Of a stretch of DNA of 64,000 nucleotides, positions 27,542-37,562 are shown piece by piece. The notes below the pieces were generated by a model, which ran no database searches, was not told where the DNA came from, and was given only the letters and a program-made list of their open reading frames with translations. Source of the stretch: Trueperaceae bacterium (GTDB lineage: Bacteria; Deinococcota; Deinococci; Deinococcales; Trueperaceae); the NCBI GenBank assembly GCA_011389865.1, contig JAABTL010000012.1, forward strand, positions 1 through 64,000. Direction: 5' to 3'. Numbering within the stretch: position 1 is the first letter of the stretch; each line of letters begins with the position of its first letter. Both the position numbers and the translations under genes were made by a program.

Positions 27542-29074
27542 TCAGCGCGGCGCGCCGCAGGCCGGCTGGTAGCCCAGCTGGCAGGACTGCGTCCAGGAGG
27601 CGCGGGCGTCCTCGTCCCGCTGCTGCGCGTACAGCGCCCAGCCCAGGTGGTAGAGGCTCTCGGCGTCGCGCGCGTTCTGCTCCACCAAGAAGCGGTACAC
27701 GCCCTCGGCGTCGCGGTAGCGCTCGGTCGCGAGGTAGGCCGCGCCGAGGTTCACGCGCGCCTCGATCGCGTTCGGGTCGAGCTGCACGGCGCGCTCGTAG
27801 AACAGGGTGGCGCCGGCGAAGTCACCCAACTGGTACTGGGCGAGGCCCGCCCACAGCTGCGCCATCGCGCTGCCGGGCCGCATCTGTACGACCATCGCGA
27901 ACTCGTCGGCGGCGCCGGCGTAATCGCCCTGCAGGTAGAGCGCGCGGCCGATGATGAAGCGGGCCTGCGCCTGGGCCTCGGGCGACGGTGCGCGCTCCAG
28001 CGCCTCGCGGCCGGCCACCAGGGCGTCACCGGACTGGCCGAGCTGGTCGTACGCGCTCGCCAGCGCCAGGTGCACGTCCCCCTGGTCCGGGGCCAGCTGG
28101 ATGGCCTCGCGCAGGGGCTCCAGCGCGGTGCGCGGCTGTCCGCCGGAGATGTAGGCCACCCCCAGGGCGTAGCGCGCCTCCCACGAGTTCGGGTCGACCT
28201 CGGCGGCGCGGCGGTACGAGTCGATCGCGTCGGCATCGCGCCCCAGCCCGCGCTGGATCTCGCCGAGCGAGATCAGCGAGGCGGCCTGGCCGGCAGCATC
28301 GCCGGCGTCGCGCGCCTTGCGCTCGGCGCGCTCCAGGGCCCGCAGTGCGCGGTCGACCTGGCCCTGCTCGAGGTAGACCTCGGCGATCAAGACGCTGAAG
28401 CGGTAGTCGCTGGTGCGCGCCTCGATGTCGGTCAACTCGACCAGCGCCTCGAGCCCGCGGCCGGCGGCCAACAGGGCGGAACCGCGCTGGTAGGCGAGAT
28501 CGGTGTCGTCGGGATCGAGCGCGATCGCCTCGCCGAAGGCGTCGGCGGCCGGTCCGGGCTCGCCGGCGAGCACGAGCTGGGTACCGAGACCCGTCCACGC
28601 GTTCAGCCGGTCCTCGGGCGTCGCCTCTGGCTCGGCCTCCTCCAGCGCACGCTGGAAGGCCTCAGCGGCCTCGGCCGGACGCCGCAGGCGGGCCAGCGTC
28701 ACCGCGCGGTTGAAGTGACCGTCGAAGCGGTCCTCGAAGAGGCGGGTGACCTCGCTGAAGGAGAACAGCGCGGCGGCGTAGTCGCCGCGGCCGTACTCGA
28801 CCAGGCCGAGGCCGAAGTGCGCGTCGCCGACGAGGTAGTCGATCGCGATCGCCTCGAGGTAGGCCTCCTTGGCGCCCGCCAGGTCGTCGGCGTCGTACAG
28901 CGCGTCGCCCAACGCGGTCCACGCCTCGGCGTCGGCAGGACGCTCCGTCACGACGCGGCGGAGATCGTCGAGCGACTGCGCGCCCGCCACGGACAGAACC
29001 GTCGCGAACGCCATCGCCACCACCGCCAGCGCGAGCCAACGTCGAGCGCCCCGCTTACCTTCGGTCCTCTGCAT
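27542..29074 (-). CDS. Exported tetratricopeptide-repeat protein
   Basis: A signal peptide (WLALAVVAMAFATVLSVAGAQ) precedes an almost continuous array of TPR units across 510 residues, for example AEAWTALGDALYDADDLAGAKEAYLEA and ARVNLGAAYLATERYRDAEGVY. TPR arrays act as protein-protein scaffolds; no enzymatic domain is present. GGAGG lies 5 bases before ATG 29074, which selects it over upstream Mets in the track. A possible -10 (TACCAT, minus strand 29137-29142) would leave a leader of about 60 bases. Partner unknown. Confidence 0.85.
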   Translation of the reverse strand: MQRTEGKRGARRWLALAVVAMAFATVLSVAGAQSLDDLRRVVTERPADAEAWTALGDALYDADDLAGAKEAYLEAIAIDYLVGDAHFGLGLVEYGRGDYAAALFSFSEVTRLFEDRFDGHFNRAVTLARLRRPAEAAEAFQRALEEAEPEATPEDRLNAWTGLGTQLVLAGEPGPAADAFGEAIALDPDDTDLAYQRGSALLAAGRGLEALVELTDIEARTSDYRFSVLIAEVYLEQGQVDRALRALERAERKARDAGDAAGQAASLISLGEIQRGLGRDADAIDSYRRAAEVDPNSWEARYALGVAYISGGQPRTALEPLREAIQLAPDQGDVHLALASAYDQLGQSGDALVAGREALERAPSPEAQAQARFIIGRALYLQGDYAGAADEFAMVVQMRPGSAMAQLWAGLAQYQLGDFAGATLFYERAVQLDPNAIEARVNLGAAYLATERYRDAEGVYRFLVEQNARDAESLYHLGWALYAQQRDEDARASWTQSCQLGYQPACGAPR

Positions 29075-29237
29075 GCCTGCCTCCAGATCGCTGCGCATGC
29101 GCGCCGTTGCCGTGCTGGACGGAATCAACATCGTTCATGGTAGCCGCCCGGCAAGCGCCGATCGTGTGAATTGCCGCACGGGCCGCGTCCCGTTCGGGCT
29201 CGAACCGTCACGCCGGCACGTACGTTCCTCGCACATC

Positions 29238-30329
29238 CTACGCGAGCGAAGGGGCGTCGCGTCGTGTGCGATGCCCCACGCCGTCCGCGAGCGACCCGCC
29301 GGCGTCGCGCAGCGCGAGCTGACCGCACGCCCCGCCGGTGTCGCGCCCGCGCGAGAAGCGGACCGAGGTGGACACGCCGGCGCGGGTCAGCACCTCCTCG
29401 AAGGCGCGCACCGCCGCCCTGGGCGTCGCCGCGAAGCCCGACCCGGGCCAGGGGTTGAAGGGGATGAGGTTGACGTGCACCCGCAGGCCGGCGAGCAGGC
29501 GGACGAGCGCCTCGGCCTGCGCCGGGCGGTCGTTGACCCCGTCGAGCATCGTGTACTCGACGGTGACCCGCCGTCCGCCCTGCGCCTGCCAGTCGTGCAG
29601 CGAGGCGACGATGTCGTCGAGCGGGTGGGCGTGGGCGGTGGGGATGATCCGCCGGCGGGTCTCCTCGTCGGGCGCGTGGAGGCTGACGGCCAGGACCAGC
29701 GGCAGGCGCTCCGCCGCCAGGCGCCGGATGCGCGCGGGCAGGCCGACCGTCGAGAGCGTGATGCGCCGCGGCGACATCGCCAGGCCGAGCGGATGGATCC
29801 ACGTGCGGATCGCCCCGATCGCGGCCTCGTAGTTCAGCAGCGCCTCCCCCATGCCCATGAGCACGACGTTGCGCAGCTCGCGCGGCGCGAACCCCTCGTG
29901 CCAGGCCACGGCGAGCATCTGCGCGACGATCTCCCCGCGGGTGAGGTTGCGCCCGAACCCGAGCGCCCCCGTGGCGCAGAACGCGCAGCCCGCCGGGCAG
30001 CCGACCATCGACGACACGCACACGGTCTTGCGGCCGGCGTAGGGCATGTACACGGCCTCGGTCCGCTGGCCGTCGCGCAGGGTGAAGAGGTAGCGGACGC
30101 TGTGATCCCACGAGGGGAAGCGCCGCACCTCGACGAACGGGTCGATGTCGTAGCCGTCGGCGAGCTCGCGCCGCCAGGCGGCGGGGAGGCTGGTCATCGC
30201 CGCGAGGTCGCGGGCACCGTGGAGGTAGAGCCACTCGGCCAACTGGTGGCGCCGGTACCCCTGCCCCGGGCCGGGCACCGGCAGGGCGTCGAGGTCGAGA
30301 TCGAACAGGCTGGGTCGGGGTGCGTCCAT
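29238..30329 (-). CDS. rlmN: Dual-specificity rRNA/tRNA adenine-C2 methyltransferase
   Basis: RlmN is a radical-SAM enzyme that methylates A2503 of 23S rRNA and A37 of some tRNAs. The radical-SAM cluster motif CPAGCAFCATG is present, followed by the family GMGEALLNYEA and VSLHAPDEETRRRIIP segments. The catalytic Cys near the C-terminus lies in RGRDTGGACGQL. ATG 30329 gives 363 residues and follows TAGATT by 7 bases, so the 13-residue extension in the track is not used. Confidence 0.95.
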   Translation of the reverse strand: MDAPRPSLFDLDLDALPVPGPGQGYRRHQLAEWLYLHGARDLAAMTSLPAAWRRELADGYDIDPFVEVRRFPSWDHSVRYLFTLRDGQRTEAVYMPYAGRKTVCVSSMVGCPAGCAFCATGALGFGRNLTRGEIVAQMLAVAWHEGFAPRELRNVVLMGMGEALLNYEAAIGAIRTWIHPLGLAMSPRRITLSTVGLPARIRRLAAERLPLVLAVSLHAPDEETRRRIIPTAHAHPLDDIVASLHDWQAQGGRRVTVEYTMLDGVNDRPAQAEALVRLLAGLRVHVNLIPFNPWPGSGFAATPRAAVRAFEEVLTRAGVSTSVRFSRGRDTGGACGQLALRDAGGSLADGVGHRTRRDAPSLA

Positions 30330-30336
30330 CCGGGCC

Positions 30337-30342
30337 AATCTA
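30337..30342 (-). promoter_or_regulatory. -10 box for leaderless rlmN
   Basis: Minus-strand TAGATT, 7 bases before the ATG at 30329. Confidence 0.5.
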
Positions 30343-30411
30343 GCCGATGCCGCCCGCTGGGTGCGCATCGCACGCGCCGACGTCGGGCGCGGGTCCCCGC
30401 GGCCGCGGTGT

Positions 30412-30417
30412 TAGCAT
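30412..30417 (+). promoter_or_regulatory. -10 box of glgC
   Basis: TAGCAT would start transcription near 30424. This gives a leader of about 120 bases that carries the whole 4 x 20-bp repeat array before the ribosome binding site. Confidence 0.45.
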
Positions 30418-30437
30418 GCCGTCATCTCGTCGTCCAC

Positions 30438-30517
30438 GTCACGCTGTGGGTGATGCCGTCACCCTCTGGGTGACACCGTCACGCCCCGGCTGACGCCGTT
30501 GCACGGTGGGTGACGAA
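30438..30517 (+). repeat. Four tandem 20-bp palindromic repeats upstream of glgC
   Basis: Four directly adjacent 20-bp units begin GTCACGC, GTCACCC, GTCACGC and GTTGCAC. Each has a GGGTGA- or GGCTGA-type right arm, so each is an imperfect inverted repeat. The second is a perfect one: GTCACCC-TCT-GGGTGAC. The array lies between the putative -10 and the glgC start. It could be an operator array or, as RNA, a row of small hairpins. Confidence 0.8.
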
Positions 30518-30545
30518 CGCAGCATCCACCAGAGAGGGAGGCCGT

Positions 30546-31799
30546 ATGCCCCAACGTCTCGCCAAGACCGTCGGCATGGTGCTCGCCGGGGGGAAGGGCT
30601 CGCGCCTCCACCCGCTGACCGCGATGCGCACCAAGCCCGCCGTCCCCTTCGGCGCCAAGTACCGCATCATCGACTTCGCGCTGAACAACCTGATCAACAG
30701 CGGCATCTTCGGCATGTACATCCTGACGCAGTTCAAGGCCCAGTCGCTGACCGAGCACATCCAGCGCAACTGGCGCTTCGGCACCTTCTTCCAGGACTAC
30801 TTCATCACCCTGGCCCCCGCCCAGATGTACCTCTACGAGGAGCTGGGCGCCGAGTGGTACCGCGGCACCGCCGACGCGATCTACCAGAACGTGCACCTGA
30901 TCGACAACAGCGGCGCCGACCTGGTCGCGATCTTCTCGGGCGACCACATCTACAAGCAGGACATCTCGCACATGATCCAGTACCACCTGGACCACGGGGC
31001 CGACGTCACGATCGCCGCCTACCCGACCCCGGTCGAGGACGGCAACCGTTTCGGCGTCCTGCAGATCGACCGCGACTGGCACATCACCGAGTTCCAGGAG
31101 AAGCCGGCGAACCCCAACCCGATCCCCGGGCGGCCGACGCACTGCCTCGCCTCGATGGGCAACTACATTTTCAGCCGCCCCAAGCTGATCGAACTGCTGA
31201 CGCGCGACGCCGCGCGCAAGGAGAGCGAGCACGACTTCGGGAAGAACGTCCTCCCCATGGCGCTCGACGAGGGCGCGAAGCTGCTGGCGTACGACTTCGC
31301 CCGCAACCCGATCCCCGGGCAGGCCGGACCGAACACCTACTGGCGCGACGTGGGCACGCTCGACTCCTACTGGGAGGCGAACATGGACCTCGTCGAGGTG
31401 CAGCCCGAGTTCGACCTGTACAACGAGGCCTGGCCGCTGCGGACCTCGGCCGAGTACTCGCCGCCGGCGAAGTTCGTGCACGAGGACGAGGGGCGCCGCG
31501 GGAACGCGCTGAACTCGATCCTGGCCGGGGGCGTCATCGTCTCGGGCAGCACCGTGCGCCGCTCGGTCCTCGCGCGCCGCGCCAGGCTGCACTCCTACAG
31601 CCTGGTGGAGAACAGCGTCCTCTTCGACAACGTCGAGGTCGGCCGCCACTGCACCATCCGCAACGCGATCATCGACAAGAACGTCGTGGTGCCCGACGGC
31701 ACCGAGATCGGCATCGACCTCGAGGCGGACCGAGCGCGCGGCTTCACGGTCACGCCCCGCGGCGTGGTCGCGGTACCGAAGAGCTACCGCTTCAGCTAG
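30546..31799 (+). CDS. glgC: Glucose-1-phosphate adenylyltransferase
   Basis: GlgC makes ADP-glucose from ATP and glucose-1-phosphate, the controlled step of bacterial glycogen synthesis. The catalytic domain starts [25 protein letters not shown], with sugar-binding FQEKP and the active-site [12 protein letters not shown]-terminal left-handed beta-helix region is present ([15 protein letters not shown]). GGGAGG precedes the ATG at 30546 (417 residues). No other glycogen genes are adjacent. Confidence 0.95.
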   Translation: MPQRLAKTVGMVLAGGKGSRLHPLTAMRTKPAVPFGAKYRIIDFALNNLINSGIFGMYILTQFKAQSLTEHIQRNWRFGTFFQDYFITLAPAQMYLYEELGAEWYRGTADAIYQNVHLIDNSGADLVAIFSGDHIYKQDISHMIQYHLDHGADVTIAAYPTPVEDGNRFGVLQIDRDWHITEFQEKPANPNPIPGRPTHCLASMGNYIFSRPKLIELLTRDAARKESEHDFGKNVLPMALDEGAKLLAYDFARNPIPGQAGPNTYWRDVGTLDSYWEANMDLVEVQPEFDLYNEAWPLRTSAEYSPPAKFVHEDEGRRGNALNSILAGGVIVSGSTVRRSVLARRARLHSYSLVENSVLFDNVEVGRHCTIRNAIIDKNVVVPDGTEIGIDLEADRARGFTVTPRGVVAVPKSYRFS

Positions 31800-31819
31800 G
31801 CGCGGCGTCCAGCTCGCGA

Positions 31820-31850
31820 CGACGGGGCCATCCTCGAGATGGTCCCGTCG
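31820..31850 (+). terminator. Hairpin after glgC
   Basis: CGACGGGGCCATC pairs with GATGGTCCCGTCG across a CTCGA loop; 13 pairs with one G-T wobble. Confidence 0.6.
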
Positions 31851-31878
31851 CTTACAGCCCGCTCATGGGCACCGGTGC

Positions 31879-31884
31879 TAGGCT
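31879..31884 (+). promoter_or_regulatory. Candidate -10 box of ftsH
   Basis: TAGGCT, with an expected leader of about 75 bases before the GTG at 31966, which has its own GGAGG. No good -35 is visible. Confidence 0.35.
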
Positions 31885-31965
31885 GCCCCCATCGAGCGCT
31901 GCACCGCCGTGCAGGCGCATGGCCGGGCCGTCGCGAGGCGGCCGCCCGACCCCTCTGGAGGCAGC

Positions 31966-33969
<2,004 letters not shown>

Positions 33970-33999
33970 GCGGCGCGGGCGTCGTTAGGCGACCCTGCG

Positions 34000-35652
34000 G
34001 TGCCCCTACTCGACGGCAAGTACGAGATCCACGGCGAGCGCGCCGTCGGACCCGGCGTCACGGCGTTCAGCGCCACCGCCCCCGACGGCGCGCCCGTGCG
34101 TGTCGAGTGGCTGGAGCTGCCGCCTGAGGACGAGGCCGCCTTCGAGCGCTACCGGCGCCTGCTCAAGCGGCTGGCGCGCGAGGGCCGGGCCACCGTCCAA
34201 GACGTGGTCGCCCGCCCCGGCGCGCGCTACGTCGCCTGGTTCCTGCCGCCCGACGGCAGCGGCCAGGTGCACGACGCCGGCCTGGAGAGCACGCTGCGCG
34301 AGGCCGGCTACGACCCCTCCGACGCCGAGGTACGGCGGGTCGAAGGGCACGCCCGGCTGGTGGCGCTCCCCTTCAGGCCGCCGGTCGCCGCGCCGCCGGG
34401 CGCGGCGACGGACCCTGGCAGGGCCGCCGCGCCGAGGCGCTGGGCGCCGCCCACCTCGCCCGCGGCCCGACGCTGGGCCTGGAGCCTGGCGCTGCTCGCC
34501 ACCAGCGTCGCGCTGGCGTTCGTCGGCTTCGCCCGCCGCGCCAACGACGCGGTCGTCGTGCTGCCCGACGTCGTCGGAGCGGCCTACGCCGAGGCGGCCC
34601 CGCGGCTGCACGGGCTGGGGCTGCGGGTGCGCCCGAACCCGGTCGCGACCGACGAGCACCCCGTCGGCTCGGTGCTCGCCAGCGATCCCGGCGCCGGCCA
34701 GACGCTGCGGCCGGGGCGCGAGGTACGGCTCAGCGTCGCCCTCCCCACGGGGCAGCTCGCGCCCACGGACGTGCCGCGTCTGGTCGGGCTGACGTCGGCC
34801 GCCGCGGCGGCCGACGCGATCGACCGGGCGGGACTCCGTCTCGGGCGGCTGGTGCGCATCCACGTCGACGCCCCGGCGGACGTCGTGCTGGCCCAGACGC
34901 CGGCGGCCGGCAGCACCGTGGGGCGCGGCGCGGCCGTCGACCTGGTGGTATCGCTCGGGCCGCGACCCAGCCAGACGTTCGTGCCGGACCTCGTCGGGAT
35001 GACGCTCGAGGACGCGACCGCGCTCGCGGTGATCGCGGGCCTGGCCGAGTCCCAGGTGGTGGTGGAGCGCCTGCCCTCCGACGTCGCCCCGCGGGGCACG
35101 GTGTTGGCCCAGTCGTTGGCGCCCTACCGCGACGTCATCCTGGCGGAGGCGGTGCTGCGCCTGATCGTGGCCGACGGACCGGAGGCCGCTGACGATCGCG
35201 GCCTGCCGGTGCTCGGGGGCCTGGGCGAGGCCGAGGCGAGGTCGCTGGCCACCGGCTTCGCCATCGACACGGTGTACGTGTCGGCGATCAGCCTGCCCAA
35301 CGGCGTCGTGGGCCAGTCGCTGCCGCCGGGCGCGCTCCCCGGTGACGGACGGCTGGTGCTCACCGTCAACGCGCAGCCGGTCCCGGTGCCGATCCCGCGG
35401 GTCGACGTCACGGTGCGCCAGCCCACGCCCCGCGCGTTGCCCTACCTGTGGTTCATCGAGCCGGGCATCCCGCAGGTGACGGCCGAGGTGACCGCCACCA
35501 CGCTCGAGGGCGAGCGTTTCTTGGTCGGCCGCAGCCAGGTGCGCGGCGGCGGCCGCGTGGCCGGTACCTGGACCACCACCTACCCGGGCGTGGTGCGCTT
35601 CGACCTCACCTTGAACGGCGAGCCCTACGGGGGCTCGCTGCGCGTGCCGTGA
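34000..35652 (+). CDS. Membrane protein with vestigial kinase N-lobe and four PASTA domains
   Basis: The N-terminus (LDGKYEIHGERAVGPGVTAFSATAPDG, then VRVEWLELP) resembles the glycine-loop lobe of PknB-type Ser/Thr kinases. Only about 130 residues of it exist; no HRD or DFG catalytic motif follows, so it cannot phosphorylate. A transmembrane helix (WSLALLATSVALAFVGFA) leads to four PASTA repeats beginning VVVLPDVVG, DVPRLVGL, TFVPDLVGM and LPVLGGLG, which in the family bind muropeptides outside the cell. A C-terminal beta-rich region follows. It starts at GTG 34000, 30 bases after ftsH. A role as a non-catalytic wall sensor is inference. Confidence 0.8.
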   Translation: MPLLDGKYEIHGERAVGPGVTAFSATAPDGAPVRVEWLELPPEDEAAFERYRRLLKRLAREGRATVQDVVARPGARYVAWFLPPDGSGQVHDAGLESTLREAGYDPSDAEVRRVEGHARLVALPFRPPVAAPPGAATDPGRAAAPRRWAPPTSPAARRWAWSLALLATSVALAFVGFARRANDAVVVLPDVVGAAYAEAAPRLHGLGLRVRPNPVATDEHPVGSVLASDPGAGQTLRPGREVRLSVALPTGQLAPTDVPRLVGLTSAAAAADAIDRAGLRLGRLVRIHVDAPADVVLAQTPAAGSTVGRGAAVDLVVSLGPRPSQTFVPDLVGMTLEDATALAVIAGLAESQVVVERLPSDVAPRGTVLAQSLAPYRDVILAEAVLRLIVADGPEAADDRGLPVLGGLGEAEARSLATGFAIDTVYVSAISLPNGVVGQSLPPGALPGDGRLVLTVNAQPVPVPIPRVDVTVRQPTPRALPYLWFIEPGIPQVTAEVTATTLEGERFLVGRSQVRGGGRVAGTWTTTYPGVVRFDLTLNGEPYGGSLRVP

Positions 35653-35660
35653 ACCGTGCC

Positions 35661-35686
35661 CCGGGCGTCGCTTCGGCGGCGCCCGG
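35661..35686 (+). terminator. UUCG-loop hairpin after PASTA gene
   Basis: CCGGGCGTCGC-TTCG-GCGGCGCCCGG, 11 pairs with one T-G wobble, directly after the PASTA gene stop. Confidence 0.65.
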
Positions 35687-35692
35687 TCGGTG

Positions 35693-35698
35693 TAAAGT
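35693..35698 (+). promoter_or_regulatory. Extended -10 box of the ABC exporter operon
   Basis: TGTAAAGT contains an extended -10 (TG) and TAAAGT. Transcription near 35705 gives a leader of about 88 bases. Confidence 0.45.
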
Positions 35699-35792
35699 TG
35701 CCTTCGGCGATCTTGCATGAGACTTCATCGCCATCTGCCGATGGAGCCGCTCGTTCGCCGAACCCGCGATGCGACGCCCCGAAGGGAACCCC

Positions 35793-37562
35793 GTGCTGCA
35801 AACCTTCCGTGACCTGAGCCGCTACGTCCGCCGCTACCCGCGCGCGTACGGCCTCAGCGTCACCATGTTGGTGGGCTTCGCCTTCCTCAGCACGCTCACG
35901 CCGATCGTGGTCGGCCGCGCCATCGACGCCTTCCTGACCGATCGCATGACCATGACGACGGTCTGGGCGTACATCGGCGCCATCCTCGCGATCGGCCTGA
36001 CCGCCGCCTCGACCATGGTGTTCGTCCGTCGTTCCCTGCTCAACGCCTCGTGGGAGATCCAGTTCGACATCCGCCACGATCTCTTCACGCACTTCACCAA
36101 CCTCGACCCCTCGTACTACGACGACCACCGCGTCGGCGACCTCATGGCCCGGCTCACCGCCGACCTCAACGCCGTGCGCATGCTGGCCGGCGTGGCCGTC
36201 ATGATGGGCGCCAACACCACCCTCGTGCTCGCCTTCACCCTCTACCGGATGTTCCAGCTGGACGCCGGGCTCAGCCTGCTCACGCTCGGCATCGTCCCCT
36301 TCATCACCGTCACCTTCTTCCTGCTGCTGCGCGTCGTGCACCGCCGCTACGAACGCGTGCAGGAGCAGTTCTCCAACGTCTCCGCGATGGCGCAGGAGAA
36401 CTTCTCCGGCATCCGCGTCGTCAAGGGCTTCGGCATCGAGGACCGCGAGCTCGACAGCTTCGAGCGCCTCAACGACGAGTTCATCCGCCGCAACCTGGCG
36501 CTGACCAAGGTCGAAGGACCGCTGTTCCCCCTGATGGAACTCATGTTCGGCATCACCATCTCGGTGCTGCTGCTCGTCGGCGGCCGGCTGGTGCTCGGCC
36601 TCGGCGGCGACCTGACGATCGGCCAGTTCTCCTCCTTCGTCTTCCTCTTCGAGGGCATCCAGTGGCCGCTCATCGCCCTCGGCTGGATCGCCAACATCCT
36701 CCAGCGCGGCACCACGTCGTGGCACCGCCTGCGGGCGATCCTCGACGTCCCGACCAGGATCAAGGACGGGCCCGACACCCGCGGCGACGTCACCACCCTG
36801 CACGGCGACATCGAGTTCCGCGACGTCAGCCTGACCCTCGGCGGCCGCAAGGTGCTCGACCGCGTCAGCTTCCGCATCCGCGCCGGCGAGGCGATCGGCA
36901 TCACGGGACGCACCGGGGCCGGCAAGACCCTCATCATCAAGCTCATCACCCGCCTGCTCGACCCCGATGAGGGCGTCGTGCTCATCGACGGCATCGACGT
37001 CCGCCGCATCCCGGTGGCCGTGCTGCGCCGACGCATCGGCCTGGTGCCGCAGGAGCCGTTCCTCTTCGGGGACACGATCGCCGACAACATCGCCTACGGC
37101 ATCCCGGAGACCGACGACCCCGAGACCCGCGAGCGCCGCGTGCGCGAGGTCGCGCGCCTCGCCCAGCTCGAGGGCGACGTCGACGGCTTCCCGCTCGGCT
37201 TCGCCACCCAGCTCGGCGAGCGCGGCGTCACCCTGTCGGGCGGCCAGCGCCAGCGCACCGCCATCGCCCGCGCGATCATCCGCGAACCCAGCGTGCTGAT
37301 CTTCGACGACGCCCTCTCGGCCGTCGACACCCAGACGGAGGCCAGCATCCTCGAGGGCCTGCAGCGCGTGCAGCAGGGGCGCACCACGATCGTGGTCGCC
37401 CACCGCGTCTCCGCCTTCCAGCACTGCGACCGCGTCCTGCTCTTCGACGACGGCAAGCTCGTCGAGAGCGGCACGCCCGACGCCCTGCTGGCCAAGGGCG
37501 GGTACTACGCCGACATCGTGCGCAGACAGCAATTGGAAGAGGACCTGGAGGCGACCCCGTGA
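35793..37562 (+). CDS. ABC exporter half-transporter with degenerate catalytic site
   Basis: A six-helix type-IV exporter membrane domain (about residues 15-310) is fused to an ATPase domain. Walker A is GRTGAGKT, signature LSGGQRQR, and Walker B plus following residue LIFDDALSAVD. The residue after Walker B is Asp where active ATPases have Glu, so this subunit carries the inactive site of a heterodimer, as in TmrAB or TM287/288 exporters. The GTG at 35793 has AAGGGA upstream and is preferred to ATG 35769. The stop overlaps the start of its partner (GTGA). Substrate (lipid, peptide or drug) is unknown. Confidence 0.92.
   Translation: MLQTFRDLSRYVRRYPRAYGLSVTMLVGFAFLSTLTPIVVGRAIDAFLTDRMTMTTVWAYIGAILAIGLTAASTMVFVRRSLLNASWEIQFDIRHDLFTHFTNLDPSYYDDHRVGDLMARLTADLNAVRMLAGVAVMMGANTTLVLAFTLYRMFQLDAGLSLLTLGIVPFITVTFFLLLRVVHRRYERVQEQFSNVSAMAQENFSGIRVVKGFGIEDRELDSFERLNDEFIRRNLALTKVEGPLFPLMELMFGITISVLLLVGGRLVLGLGGDLTIGQFSSFVFLFEGIQWPLIALGWIANILQRGTTSWHRLRAILDVPTRIKDGPDTRGDVTTLHGDIEFRDVSLTLGGRKVLDRVSFRIRAGEAIGITGRTGAGKTLIIKLITRLLDPDEGVVLIDGIDVRRIPVAVLRRRIGLVPQEPFLFGDTIADNIAYGIPETDDPETRERRVREVARLAQLEGDVDGFPLGFATQLGERGVTLSGGQRQRTAIARAIIREPSVLIFDDALSAVDTQTEASILEGLQRVQQGRTTIVVAHRVSAFQHCDRVLLFDDGKLVESGTPDALLAKGGYYADIVRRQQLEEDLEATP

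Noticed and set aside
30510-30546. GTG at 30510 as glgC start (12 extra residues)
   Set aside because: It would lie inside the repeat array; GGGAGG immediately before ATG 30546 and the family N-terminus favour the ATG.
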